DNA from: Struthidea cinerea
Lineage: Eukaryota; Chordata; Aves; Passeriformes; Corcoracidae
Reading direction: 5' to 3'
NCBI GenBank assembly: GCA_013397865.1
Contig: VZTI01003651.1
Location: forward strand, 295,890 to 359,889
Length of the DNA: 64,000 bases
Positions 36,885 to 49,858 of this stretch are shown in pieces. The notes under the pieces were generated by a model. The model ran no database searches, had not been told where the DNA came from, and was given only the letters and a program-made list of their open reading frames with translations. Each line of letters opens with the position of its first letter. Positions within the stretch are counted from its first letter, which is position 1. The position numbers and the translations under genes are program-made.

Positions 36885-39800
36885 GTCACAGATCACTGAG
36901 TTCCAACCCCCCTCCCTGCACAGCGACAAGTCTTCTCCGTCTGTTCTGCACGAGTCACTGGGTAGACACAAGATGAAGTCTCTGGTACAGAGTCACCAGA
37001 GTACAGCTTTACCTTGGACTCAGAGCTCATCCTCTCCCTTGCCTCTGCTGCTCTGTGTTCCTCTGCAGGGGTGGGAGAGCCCCCCAAGCTTTCTGGCAAA
37101 GCTGTGAAAAAGGAAACTTTGATCGGCCTCTTTGCTTGCCATGGATAATTCCTTTAGAGGGGAAGCTGATCAAAGTCCAGGTCAGCTGGGAGGAAGAAGA
37201 GGGGAAGCAGAAAAGGACGGTGGAGCCACAGATCGATATTTTGAGCACAACAGGTTGACAAGGGCACGGGGTGGAGCGGGGCAAGGGGATGTGTTTGATC
37301 TGTGCTGCTGCGGTGGGGACACGTCTGCCACATCCCGGCCCTGTTCCAGCATCCCTGGCAGACTCAGGATGCTCTGATAGCTTCTCGTGTTCTGAAGTGA
37401 GCAACAGATGGGTGCCCTGGGTGCCCTGTGACCTCCAGCAGTTGTGAGCAGAGGGCAGACCCTGGTGACACCATGCTGCTCTCAGCCTCCTTTTATGGCA
37501 CAGTTTTTATGTAGACTTTTTTGGGAGATGAAAAAGGGCTGCATTCTTATTTTATTACGAGTAACTGAGAGCTTGCAGCACTTTTCAGAACAGCATTTTA
37601 TATTTTGTAAAGTTCCTACCAAGTTTATTGTTTGTACAGCATTTTATCACATTCCTCTTTGGGAAAAAGGAATGATGATCTTAAATCCAAAACCTGTTTT
37701 AAAACAGATAATACTTATATTTTATGCAGTGAATTTGCTATTGTCAAGTGATACCATTTTCCTCTTAATACTTTTTTTTGTGCCATACAGCAGTGCAAAA
37801 ATAAAGGATTGTGAGGCATGACTTGTTTCTCTTGCTTGTTCCTTGTACAAACGATGGCAGATACACTTCTGGTTTCTTTTTTTGGGTCAGCAACTGGGTG
37901 CAGGTTCTTCAACTCAGTTCACCTGAATGTGTATCTTGTACTGAGCATCTTCATACTGTCACAGGATCGTGTAGTTGCAGTTCTTTGTGCCTGCCAAGGG
38001 TTTTACATCCATGCAGATGCAAATTCCAAGTATGATGGGCCACTCCATCAAAAAATGCAGCTTTTGGAAGTGTTCCCTGATTTGGCACAGGAAAAGTTAA
38101 AATCAAGTCAAATAAAAAGGAAATCAAGTTTGATTCAATCAACACATTTCAGAGTCCTTGTCTTGCAATTAATCTCCCTCTGTCAAGTGACCTGATGCCA
38201 AGTGCAGTTTCTGGAATTCCACTGAAGAGGGTTTGGGGCATCTACTGAGGTTTTCCCTGGAGAGTCATGGATGAAGGAAGGTCCCTTCCTGTCCGGCTGA
38301 ATGAACACCCTGATTTCTTGGAGCTGTCCTATGTTTTGCAGTGTCCCTTGTTGACCCTGCCTTTTCCCAGCCATGACCTCCACAGAATCCACGAGTTCCT
38401 CTTCCTAGTGGACTCCTGAATCCTCTGTGGGACAAATAGTCTGCAGTGGAGGTGGGTTCATGGCATGCAGACGTGCTTGGCAATAGAGCACCTCATTTCA
38501 CTTGGCATGTCCAGAGCTCCTGCGTCCCTGTATCCCTCAGAGAAAACTCTCAAGGTAATTAGTGTTAATTTGGATGGTTTTTGAATGAGCCTCTCATTTA
38601 TTGTATGTTTGGTCCAGGCTTGGACTCAAGGACTTGGCAGTCTCCCGTCCGTCAGTTTTGTCGGGATGAAGGTGTGTCCCTTAGGGCATACCTGGAGTTC
38701 AAGGTGCAATCCCTGCTGGTGTCACGTAGGGCTTTAAATCTCAGTTCCTCTCCAGGGTCTGTCTTGTCTCTTGTAGCTCTATAGGAGTCAGGTGGCTCCT
38801 AACTCACTCTTCCTCCCCCATTTCAGTGCTCCAGCTGATCTGAGTGGGCTGAAATCCTGTTTGATCCCTGAGGAAATGGGGTTGTAGCAGCCATTGGCTG
38901 TCCTTACAAGTCAGGAGTTTGTGCCTCGCTGTCATTCTTCTGCTGGTGACATTCATGTGTAATTTTAGCTGGAAAAGCCAATTCAATTCTGGTCTTTGAT
39001 TCCAGGTGAATTTTTAGCTGTGATTGGAGGGGACAGCATGCAGCAATCCAGGAGATACAGCAGTGTAGGTGCTTGGGATGTTAAGGCTGGAAGCTCATTT
39101 GTAAAAAATAACCCAAATACAACCCATGTGCTCTGCCTGAATGTGTCTGCAGAGGTGGCTTGGTGACAGCATTTCATTTCCAGCTGCCATTAAGGACAAA
39201 GCAACACTAAATTACATCCTTTTACTGGACTGCATTGCCTTTGATGGATCTCTGGGACTTCTGGAGTAACTCAGGGTCCTTTCCAGTGAGATACAGATGG
39301 TCATTTCTGCCTTTCTGGAAACCCTGGAGTTTGGGAAACTTCATGATTTCGTGACCTCAATTTTCTCTGTAGTGGGATCTGTTGCCAGTCCGCTTCAAAA
39401 TGGAGCCTGGCCTCTGCCTCATGCTCTAGGAAATTCCAGTAAATTTGGGCAAGGAGGTTTCTTTTGCATGGGATTTGGGAGGGAAAAGAAGGGAGAAACA
39501 GTTTTGACTGTGATTCTTGGCTAAATGTCCTCTGCAAATGTGCTGCAGGGCACATTGTAGGAGAAATTATTTATTTGATTTTTTCCATTTACCTGTAATA
39601 AATGATAAGCTGTGGCTTTATCGTAGGATTGAGGTGTTTGTTTTCTAAAGGGAAGAGGCTTCTGTTGATGTTTCCCCCTCAGAAAGTTCGGGGAAAAAAC
39701 AGGATCCCATAAAAAAATCATAAACTTGTTAACTTGACAAGGAGCTGCTGCATTCCCTCACCATAATCCCAAAATATGACCTGCTCCAGGGTTGTGCTGT

Positions 39801-40620
39801 GAAAGGTTTGGTAAACAACACAGTCACAGTAAGAATGAAAACAGCATTGGCTGGAGATGACTTCTGAGCATTTTTTTGCAAGGATTTTTGTGTTCATAAG
39901 AAGTGTGATCTCTTGCTGCTTTCCACTCACTGGTGCGGGTTGCTCAGAGAAAACGAAGTCTTAAATTTTGAAGATACTCTGGACGTGGTCCTGAACAACT
40001 GATTTTGGTGGCCCTGCTTGAGCAGGGAACTTGGATAAAAGGATTTCCACGTGGAACTGGGTGCTGCACGTCACCAAGCCGTGGGGTGTGCTCAGGAGGT
40101 GGCAGTGCCTGGAGAAGGTTCCTAGCCTTGCTTCCCAGGGTACAAATAAAACACATCCTCAAGTCATATGGCAGAGCTTTTTTTAAATATTTTTTTTTTT
40201 CCTAATATGCCTATTTTGGGAAAATGGGCTAGAGAGTCCTAGATTAGCTCCAGTATTTTGGACACTAGTCCTACTTTTGTGCGTGTACCCAGATGAATTT
40301 AAGTTTTGATACAAATGCGGTACCTGGAGTTTTAAAAGCACTGGGTAAATAAGAGCCTGTCTGAACATCTCCCAGGAATAAAGGACTTGGAGCTGGCAAA
40401 GGAAGGCTGCTGTCTGGAATGTGAAGCCAGACACATTCAAAGTAGAACTCAGGTACAAATTCGTAATGGAGAGGGTGATTAATCACCAGAATGAACTGGA
40501 GTGGATGGATCCTTGGTCTCTTGCTGGTTTTGGGGCAAGATGTCCTGGGACAGAAGTTAAACCAGGTAACAGCTTTACTTCACACCGGCCTCAGTGTAGA
40601 GAAGTCAATTGAATCCAGGT
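36885..40620. other. Intronic stretch; GC-rich part near 37.05-37.33 kb
   Basis: A segment at 37069-37180 is flanked by a strong acceptor-like tract (TGTGTTCCTCTGCAG) and a possible donor (CCAG|GTCAGCT) and is open in one + frame, but no protein similarity is recognised. The remainder shows nothing. Confidence 0.35.
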
Positions 40621-40855
40621 TCATTTAGGTTGGAAAAGACCTCCAACATCAGCCAGTTGGAATGAATCCCACCTTTGGCAGATCACCACCTTGTTACCCA
40701 GACCAGAGCATCGAGTGACACATCCAGCTGTGCCTTGGACACCTCCAGGGATGGGGACTCCACCACCCCACTGGGCAGCCCATTCCAGTGTTTAACAATC
40801 CTTTCCATGAAGAAATTCCTTCTGATGTCCAACCTGAACCTGCCCTGACATGTTT
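40621..40855 (-). mobile_element. CR1 LINE 3' fragment, minus strand
   Basis: TCATTTAGGTTGGAAAAGAC, CACCTTGTTACCCAGACC, CTCCAGGGATGGGGACTCCA and TGATGTCCAACCTGAACCTG form the reverse of a TTTTCCAACC-type CR1 3' region. Confidence 0.92.
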
Positions 40856-43503
40856 ATGGACATGTGTGCACACACGTGCACAGAGTGCACCCAGAAAACC
40901 TGACAATTCCTACAGACCTTAAGCTGTACATGGAATAAAAGACATAAATTTTGAAATTTTTGCTATTTCTAGGAGCGTGTTTGTTTGTAATTATGCACTG
41001 AGTTGGGATCTGCCTTTACTGCGAGTTCAGCAGTGGTAGAACTTTGTTCTTAGGGCTGAATTTCTTCACCAGGCTGGACCTTGGTGGTTCTGCATTTCAG
41101 GAGTGCTGTGTGTGACAGTTGTAGTGGTGGGGCCTCTGCTGTGTTCAGCCATTGATACTGCCCAGAGTGGCTGTAAGACAAGAATTCAGCCCCTCGGTTC
41201 CTGTTTTACTTATGTCAAAATGGTGATGTCTGTCTTCCCCAAGGACAAAAGCTTTTAGTTTGTTATTTGTAAAGCCCATTTTAAGAACTCACCAAGGAAG
41301 GTATTAGTGAAATACAAAGTGATGGCTTTTTTTTTTTTATACTATGTGAGTCATTCAGAAATTAAAAGAGAAAATGAGTTTCTCTTCCAAATAAATGATA
41401 TCAGCCTCATCTTTACCAAGTGACTTTCTCCTTGCTTCTGCAGGGTGTTGTGGATCAGGGTGAACTCTACTTCAAAACATTTAATTGCACACAGTGAGGA
41501 ATGAAGAAAACTGAAGTGGATCCCAAGAATGTATTAAAAATCAGAACTAAAATGAGAATGATTTCATGTCAAGTGAGACAAATGCAGAGTTGATACTCCA
41601 GTGCTTCACACTTCCACTTGTCCTTGGCACCGAGAAAATGAGATTTTTAATATCTGAAAAACAGATTGCCATGAAGACTCATCCATTGTAAATTTAAGCT
41701 GCCTTTATAGCAACTTAAGCTGGGGACAAGATTGTTCATTACATCTGATTCTACAACTGCAGCCATGATTTCCATATTAATAGTGGCTTCTTTTTTTTTA
41801 TTGTCTGTACCAGAAATAGGAAGGGGAGCTGGTTGTGTTTTCCCTGGGTTAGCAGATAATTTATTTAATGAATAATGTGGAAAGGGCAAAGGTTTGTGAG
41901 TTCTTACTCCCATATCACCACAGAGAGTGGTGACACCTGCCTTGGCTGCTGTGCTCAGACTGCTTTGGTGCTTTGGTGCGTGCTGAGAGGAGACTGAGGG
42001 AAAGAGGGATATTGAGTCTTGATTCAGAGTCAGGATTTGTTGCTGATGGAATTGATGTTGGTCAGGACTGAATTTTTTTGACTCAGATTTTAGGTGAAGG
42101 GTTTGCTTGTTCCCTGCCTGATGTGCCCTTAAGTGACAAAAGCATTGAAGCAGCTTCTCACATGTGTCTGGGGGTGGGGAAGGTATTTCTGTGCCACTGA
42201 ACTTTAGACCAACGTGGAGTCAAAGACTGTTTGTGCCCCTTTTCAATAGCTCGGGGCTGGCAGCGGCCGGAGGAAGCACCAGCTTCCTCTCCTTTCTCTG
42301 GAAGCGCGTTTCCTTTCAGCAGTCCTGCTCCCAAGGCAGACCTGAGCATTCCCTGTCCTTCCTTACTCAGGCTGGGACAGTTTGTGGTTGCATTCTGAGC
42401 GTAATAAATCTGCCTGACACTTTAACGTAGCAAAAACGGAGAATTATCCCTATTTTCTCATGTATTTGCTGCTGTTTATTTCTGCTGAACTCCCGTTGTC
42501 CTCTGTCTGCACTCACAGATCTGGAGTCTCTTGGAAAAGCTCGTCTTCCTCCTCTAATCACGTCCCAAATTTGGTCTAGATCCTAATGGCTCTTCACTTA
42601 AAACATCTCAGGTCCATACCAGTTTTTTCCTCTTTCCTTGCTATCACTAGCATCATCCTCCTGCCTTTGTCATCTCAAAACCTGAGTTACTGCAGCCTTT
42701 TCTTTGCTTCTCTTATCTCATCTCATCGTGTTCTACTTTTAATCCTGCATTTCATGATGGTGGAAGGTGATTTTTTCTTTCCTTTACTTGGTTTTCTTCT
42801 TCGCTACATCCACACTCCTCACCCTGGAAGCAGATCTTTCTCTGAGGAATCCAGTTCTCTATCATTAGCCCCTCTGACCTTCAGAAAGTTTGTATATATT
42901 TAAGTCTAATTTGTTCCTCTTTGGAAAACAAAACAGCTCTCTGTATGAAAATTTGGCAAGAAGTCAGCAGCATGATCTCATATTTTTTGTGACTGCCTCG
43001 GGGAATATGTTTAAAATGCAGTTAAAGAGATTTGACAGAGGAGGGGGTTGGTGGGGGAGTCTCTCTAAAAGGTTTGGGGTGGCTGACAGGGAGGGACCTG
43101 GGTGTTTGGCTCTTCCATCCATCAGTGGTTTGGTGTCACTGATTCTCTTCCAGCCCACAGAACGTGACCTGTGAGGGTCTGCTGGGATCACTCGTCTTGG
43201 TGACCTCTTCCTGGAGAGAAAGAGACAGCTCAGGATCTCAGTGTGGGCCAAATGAGGTGTTCTGGCAGAGCAGCAGCCAGCACTCAGCGCCTCCCCTCCC
43301 TGGAAACACCCAGAGCTTTCCCTGGCCACGGCTGGGTGGGAGAAGGCTCTTGTGGACAGGCTTAAACCTCCCAGGAAAGCAGGTGGCCAAAAGCTGAGTG
43401 CTGCCACTTCTGGGAAAGCTCATTCAGCCCAGCCTTTGGTCCTGAAAGTTCATGACGTTTTTCATGGAGGAAAAAAGGAAAAAAAAAGGCCACATAAATA
43501 TGG
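40856..43503. other. Intronic stretch with nothing firm
   Basis: A T-run lies at about 41329-41338. CpGs are slightly raised at 42240-42310. No gene or repeat family is recognised. Confidence 0.45.
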
Positions 43504-43631
43504 TATCACCATCCCTGGAGGGATTTAAGATCTGTGTGGATGTGGCACTTGGGGACATGGGCCAGTGGTGGCCTTGGCAATGCTGGGGTAACAATTTGAC
43601 TCAATAGTCTCGATGGAGGTGATTTTCCTCC
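43504..43631 (+). mobile_element. CR1 LINE 3' piece interrupted by another CR1
   Basis: CACCATCCCTGGAGGGATTT, GTGGATGTGGCACTTGGGGA, CATGGGCCAGTGGTGGCCTT and GAGGTGATTTTCC represent the CR1 group seen also at 47751 and 60364 (reverse). Its terminal tail is not directly attached. A different CR1 begins within a few bases. Confidence 0.88.
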
Positions 43632-44182
43632 TGTGTTCTCCTTTGTGAGACCTCACGTAGAGTTCTCTGTCCAACTCTGGGGTCCTCAGCACAGGGAAGA
43701 CGTGGAGCTGCTGGGGTGAGTCCAGAGGAGGCCACAGAGCTGCTCCGAGGGCTGGAGCCCCTCTGCTCTGGAGCCAGGTGGGGAGAGCTGGGGGTGTTCA
43801 CCTGGAGAAGAGAAGGATCCAGGGAGAGCTCAGAGCCCCTTGCAGGGCCTAAAGGGGCTCCAGGAGAGCTGGAGAGGGACTTGGGACAAGGGCCTGGAGG
43901 GACAGGACACAGGGAATGGCTTCCCACTGCCAGAGGGCAGGGATGGATGGGATATTGGGAAGGAATTGTTGGCTGTGAGGGTGGTGAGGCCCTGGCACAG
44001 GTTTCCCAGAGAAGCTGTGGCTGCCCCTGGATCCCTGGCAGTGTCCAAGGCCGGGTTGGACAGGGCTTGGAGCAGCCTGGGATAGTGGAAGGTGTCCCTG
44101 CCCATGGCAGGGGATGGGACTGGGACTGGATGAGCTTTAAGGTCCCTTCCAAAACAAACCATTATGGGATTCTGTGATCTTA
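43632..44182 (+). mobile_element. CR1 LINE fragment with RT C-terminal remnant
   Basis: About 550 bp. It begins in the end of the RT ORF (GTGAGACCTCACGTAGAG, CCAACTCTGGGGTCCTCAGC), passes through frames reading SPEEATELLRGLEPLCSGAR and a frame-shifted EWLPTARGQG, and ends AAGGTCCCTTCCAAAACAAA with tail GGGATTCTGTGATC. It belongs to the same group as 18925 and 21411. Confidence 0.93.
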
Positions 44183-47100
44183 GAGGGCTTAACCAGCTCT
44201 GGGATTCTTCAGTCTCTGTGTGCCCAGTGGGCTTCATCTGGGAGAGGTGCAGCTCTTCCCCAACATCTTCAGCAGGTGTTGATGGAGGAAGAGCCTTTCT
44301 CTACTGTCTGGACCACTTTTAACCACTGAGAAGAGCCAGGATGTGTCCATCCCTGATTACTGTCCATGGTTTAGCATTCCACGATTGCTGGTGTTACAGA
44401 TGGAGCAGAGGAAATTATCCCACGCAACTCCCTGTGCTACTGTATCCACTCATTTTGTATCCCAGCTCTGCCTGGATACAGCATCCTCCCTTTTCCCTTT
44501 CCTCTTGGTTAATAGTTTGACTTTTGGAGCACTTTCAGTCCATGTTAGTTTGTGGAGAAAGACATCAGCAGTGATAGCTGAGGAAAATTCTATTAGGTCA
44601 TTCCTCCTCAGAACACAGTACCTGTCTCCTGAGCTCTTTGCGGATGTTGGCCAAATAATCCTTTTAATAGCTTTTGTGAGTTAAAAGGGTAGGTAACTGT
44701 CATAAGGCTAAATGATTGCATAGATTAATTTACTTGTGGCCGAAGGAAATCAATTGTAATTTAAATTTTTGTCTCTGGACTGATTACAACACCAGACATC
44801 AACTTTCTCTGTAAGAATCTGCCGTGCGCATTGAAGTCTGTGAGTCTGGATTAGTGACAGATTATCCAGAATGATGTGATTGGATCTCTTTGCCTCTCAC
44901 GGACATCTCTAATGTTGTTGGATTTTTCCTCGTGTCTTACAGAATGGTGAATAACACTGAAGACCCTCAAGAGGCTTTGTAACGTCCCATCCTCATGTAA
45001 AGTATGCTCAGAACTTTTCCAGTAGTGTAAGTACAAGATGAAGAAACTCATAACAATTAAGAGTAATTTTGTGGTATTTTTCTGTTAAATTGTCTAAAAG
45101 AAGTGGTTACAATGATTATGAGCAGTTGGCTGAGTTGGAGAGTTCCACTGGTTTAGTGGAATATTTAAACCAGGGAAGACATTTAAACCAGCAATAGTAA
45201 AATAACTGGACATTGAAATCAGGGAGTAGTAACACTGAATTCCTCACTTGGTCTGGCTGATGCATTGTTTGTGCTTTTACATTTCTGTCACTGAAACAAG
45301 GAAAATGATGCAGTTCTTTGAAATTCAGCCTTGATCAGAGAAAAATCAGTGTTAAAGGAGAGATTGCCATACAACCACTGAACATATGAGAGGGATAAAG
45401 AGTTTAGCACCACTCTAGATTTGCTGGAAGGGATGAGCCACCTTCAATTCAGTCTCCTCTGGCAAAGGCACAAAACCTGGGGCACCTCACCTAACCCTGG
45501 TACTGGATGTGTTGGTCCAAGCAACTCAAGTGTCTTGAACGCCAGCGCCAATCGAGGTTGTCCAAACCTCATCCTGGAATTTGAAATTAGTTTGTTCCTG
45601 TAAATGACTTCTGTCATATAGCTTCAATTTAATTGGTTTCGATGCTGTTCCTTCAATAAAAAAGCAATTGAATTCAAATTTTGGAGCTTGTCAGGCTGAA
45701 AGGAAGGGCTCAACCTGCGCTGTGCTGTCACTCACCTCCCACTGGCCAGTCCTGTATCGCTGTTCCCAATATCCCTGTTACAGGCACAACCAAATGTTCA
45801 TCCCCTGGCAACCACATTCTTGGGATGCTTTGACCTCTTGACTTCAGATTGTTCCTTCTCTCAGACTGAGCGGGAAAGAGGAACCTTTTCTGCAGAATAG
45901 GTAGCAAGGAACTGGGCTGCTCTGAATGCATCACATTTTCCCAGATGGATTATTTCAAGGATGAAGATTTATCCTTGGACATTCATAGTGCAAGTGGCAG
46001 TGCAGTCACAGCCTTCTGTAGAGGGAGTCACAGCAAAAAATAGTGACTGCCAGGGGTTTAGTGTTGGAAACCAAACTCCAATGGATTTCAAAAAGCTATT
46101 AATTAGTTATTTTCTATTGCTGGTGGCTTAGTGTTCTGTTCAAAACTAGTGGTTTCCTACTTGCTGGCAGTCCCTTGAGCCACCTCCTCTTCTTCCTTTT
46201 AGCTGGAAGTATGCTGGATTTCAGTATTAAAACCACCACTTGAAATTTTAAAGATCTAATTCACAGCAGGAGAGAAGTCTGGAGGTAAGGCCACGTCACC
46301 CTGGGCATCTTTGTTATCCTGATAATTTGGAGTTTGCTGGGTGACCTCAGAGCTCCTCTGTGCTTTGAGTGAGCACAAGGACATCTCACAGCTTTGTGTC
46401 AGGCTTTTGCCAGAAATTTCCAAAGTGGGAATTGCATAGCTTGAATTTCCTGCTTTTTAGCTTGTTTTCAGTCATGTTCTGCCCCTGTGCAATTTTCTGC
46501 TGACACACCCCAGCAGAGCAGTAGCAGCTTCCTTGATTTATTCCGGTGTGTGTGCAGTTAATATGGTCATGGAAGATGCAGTAGAAGTAGAGGTGAATAA
46601 TTTTTGACTGAGGGAAAAGTGGGGGGAACCTATTTGGAGGGGATTAGAGAGTATTAAATTAGAGGAAATGGGCCAAGATGACCCATTTAGATAGAAAGTT
46701 TCCGGATTAAACCACAGATATCTTTTAAAAAGGGTGAATGGGATTGTGAAAGGCAAAGAAGAAAATGGAGCCTTAAAAATTCTTTTAAAAATTTGAATGT
46801 ACATTTTTGAATACATTTTTGAATGTAAATAGTGATTAAGATTGAACAGTTGCAAAACTGCCATGGTAAGAGAGTAGTTGGGTTACTCCTAAGAGTAGGA
46901 GTCACCTGGGTGCAGTTATCATTTCCCTGCCTCATTTTTACCCTTAGTAGGATGAGAGTCAATGCTGGAGAGGAGTTTGAGGCACGGTGTGAACACAGAA
47001 CTCTTGGTCTTGGCCTCACAGGAATTAAGAATTTATGTAAAACGAAGTCCTGTAGCCAGCACGGGTTTATTTCTGTTGGGCTCCCCATAAATATGGGAGC

Positions 47101-47750
47101 AATTACTTGTGCTTCACAGTCCATATTGATTAATTAATATGTGTTAATAGTCAGCTATGACCATCAGTATGTTTTGCATCCCTCAAAATATGATTTCTGA
47201 TAGAACCAGGCAGTTCCACTGTCATCACTTCAAGTTTACCTGAATTCCCAGGCCAGCGCTTATGAATTTAATGCCAGCAGTGACAGGGCTGTCTGGGGAG
47301 GGAGTAAAAGAAAATCAGGGTGAGTGATGCAGATGGAAAAGAACTGGATTGAAGCCTTGTCATCATTTAGGGAAACCAACAGGAAGAAAAGAACACGAGT
47401 GAAGTCTACCAAGTCTGCACAGGTTGAAGAGCAGTCACTGAAGTTACAGTGGCTTAGAAAATCACCACAGGTTGAGCTGTACCTGTCCAGTGTCCTTGAA
47501 ATGTGACACAAAACAGGTTAATTAAACTCAGGTAACAGAAAACTCAGCTGATTTTCTCTTTTTGTCTTCGGTGACAAGGTATCGCGTAAATGGTGGGTGA
47601 CTCGGATTATTCAGTTGGCTTTTTTAGCTTCTTTAACTGAAACAATGTCCTGCCTGAGCCCTTGGTTTTACTTCAAGATAAACCAGATGAGGAGTTAATT
47701 CATGATTTCACAGCTGAAGTGACCTAAAGGAAAGTCTTGTTGAATGGAAG
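44183..47750. other. Intronic stretch with one 12-bp tandem repeat
   Basis: ACATTTTTGAAT occurs twice in tandem at 46801-46824. Possible residual CR1 tail bases lie at about 44183-44215 (see findings). No gene is supported. Confidence 0.45.
46801..46824. repeat. 12-bp perfect tandem duplication
   Basis: ACATTTTTGAAT is repeated exactly twice, and a partial copy precedes it. Confidence 0.9.
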
Positions 47751-47895
47751 AGTTTTTTTCCTCAGAAGGCTTTGGCACAGCTGCCCAGGGCAGTGGTGGT
47801 TTCCCATCCCTGGAGGGATTTGAAAGCTGTGTGGATGTGGCACTTGGGGACATGGGTTAGTGGTGGCCTCGGCAGTGTGGAATGTAGACTGGGTC
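47751..47895 (+). mobile_element. CR1 LINE 3' piece
   Basis: CTTTGGCACAGCTGCCCAGG, GCAGTGGTGG, CCTGGAGGGATTTGAAAGC, GTGGATGTGGCACTTGGGGA and GTGGTGGCCTCGGCAGTG match the CR1 group at 43504. The terminal tail has been lost. Confidence 0.88.
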
Positions 47896-48534
47896 TTGTC
47901 TGTCATGCAGGAAATTTCCATAGTTCGGTTGGGGGTTACACAAAGAGATGTTTGTTGCTTTAAGAGCATTAATTAAGATATTCATTTCTTTCTGAAATGG
48001 TTTTAATGAAAATAAAACTCCAGTATGGGAGCAGCAGTGGCCAGAAGCCCACGGTTTTTGCTATTATGATTTATTTTCTTCAAGGAGACACTGTTATCTA
48101 TTCCTGAATTCTCCAAGTGTAATCTCTGTCTTCACTAAGGCTGTGCCAGTAAAACTGCACTTGCAAACTGTTTTTCTAGTGGAAAATGATTCGCTTTGTA
48201 GTTAAGCACAAAAACAGGGGTAGGTGAGGTTCAGCTGTTTGCTGAGCAAACAGGGTTTGGATTTCAGCTTTCTGAAGTAACAAATTTCTCTTTTGAGGAA
48301 GTGTTTTGGTTGTTAGTGCTGGTGATAGATCCTGAAGGAGAACGAAGGTACCTGAAATACTTCAGAATGTCTCCTTTTCTTCATGTGTGGAAGAGGTGGT
48401 GGAAATCCTGGTGATGGCTTCTCTTGAGAGTTGTCCTCCACCTTGTCATGTCTGATGCTATAGATGGACCTTGTATGTGTGGTGAGAAAATGCTCAAGAG
48501 TTTGGCCAGGCTCTTGTTCTGCCTCCTTGCAAAA

Positions 48535-48655
48535 TTCCTGTGTGACTTTGAACAAGTCATTTGGACTTGTCCAAAGTTCAGCCCCTCTCTGGGAGCTCTT
48601 GGTCACAAAAATTAGTGTAGTGATACTTCCCTGCCTCACAGGGATCTTGTGGTTC
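48535..48655 (-). mobile_element. MIR-like SINE relic, reverse orientation
   Basis: TTCCTGTGTGACTTTGAACA, AGTCATTTGGAC, then CCCTGCCTCACAGGGATCTTG follow the reverse MIR pattern (TGTGACCTTGGGCAAGTCACTT ... TACCTCACAGGG). Confidence 0.5.
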
Positions 48656-48810
48656 CAGTATTTTGATACTCCAGGTGGCAGAATTAATGGAGAAGAGTTC
48701 TGAGATTCTGCCTGCATTTTAATAAAGGATTGGTCAAATTTTGAAATTAAATAGAGGAAGCAGAAGACAGCACTGTACCCTGTGGTCTTGACAGCTAAAA
48801 ATTATGAGTT

Positions 48811-48966
48811 ATCATGGAATCCCAGAGTGTTTTGGGTTTGGGTTGGAAGGGACCTTAAAGCTCATCCAGTTCCACCCCCTGCCATGGGCAGGGACACGTT
48901 CCCCTATCCCAGGTTTCTCCGAGCCCCATCCAGCCTGGCCTGGAACACTTCCAGGGATGAGCCAGT
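48811..48966 (-). mobile_element. CR1 LINE 3' end, minus strand
   Basis: ATCATGGAATCCCAGAGTG, GGAAGGGACCTTAAAGCTCA, CCCTGCCATGGGCAGGGACA and CTGGAACACTTCCAGGGATG mark about 155 bp of CR1 3' UTR. Confidence 0.92.
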
Positions 48967-49858
48967 CTGATGTCTAGGGCAGACCTGTGTCTCAGTTTTA
49001 TTGATGCCTTTTTTAATGACTCTGTTTCTTCACATGGATTACACTATTTCAGTGTGTTCATAAGATTTACTGTAAGTAAAGCACACACGTCCTGCTTTGG
49101 GAGCTGTTACAGAGCTTCCATATCCAAAGTTTAGTCTTTGGCTCTCAAATCCAAGAGCTCCTCCTTGCTCTTGGCACAGGTTTGGGCTTTGGGCCCTGGT
49201 TCAGTGTTCAGCTGCCACTACAGCTTTTCTCTCTGTTTGTTAGTCCTTCTGGTCCCTCATTCTGCCCTTGAATCCAGGCTCAGAGTTTGAATTCCTGCCT
49301 TGTTGCTGTAGAATTGCAACAATAGCAGGAAACCCAGATTTTGGAAGTAGGGAAGGTTAGGGTTAGACAGATAAGGTGTCAGTGTGAATCAGTGTGTGCC
49401 TTGAGTAGAATTCAGAAGTATCTGGCTGCCAGCCCTGTGCTTAGTCAGAGGTCAGTCCCTTTTGTAAGACTTGGATTATGACAATAATTGCCATTTATAT
49501 TATATTTTTGCCTTGTAAGATCAATCTCAAGTTCTCTCTCTCTTTCCCAGAGATGTAAAGCAGAGCTAAGTTACTCATCTGAGTGGCAAAACTGCTGGGT
49601 TTGCTCACTGCCAACATCCAGTAAAATCATTTTATCAGCAGAGAGTTTCAGAGAATAAGTGGAAGAACAGCTTGTGTAGAATAGTGAGTCGGGGTTTGGG
49701 GCTCTTTAACCAGCTGAGAAACTTGAAGCCTCCTGAAGAAACGATGTGTTGATATTCTGCTCTCAGCTTGCCTCCTCTAATTTGTGTAGCGGTGAGTATT
49801 TGATTACGCCGGATTTATTTTCAGAAGTTTCAGGCTGCTCTTATTAATTGTCCCCATT
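48967..49858. other. Intronic stretch with a telomere-like dimer
   Basis: GGTTAGGGTTAG occurs at 49355-49366. Otherwise nothing is recognised. Confidence 0.5.
49355..49366 (+). promoter_or_regulatory. Two-unit telomeric repeat (GGTTAG x2)
   Basis: Two exact telomeric hexamers in tandem. HMBOX1 is known to bind double-stranded telomeric repeats, so this is a conceivable self-binding site, but a 12-base match is expected occasionally by chance. Confidence 0.2.

Noticed and set aside
43601..44152. 183-codon minus-strand open frame
   Set aside because: It is antisense of the plus-strand CR1 at 43632-44182 and has the same low-complexity composition as the frame at 18390.
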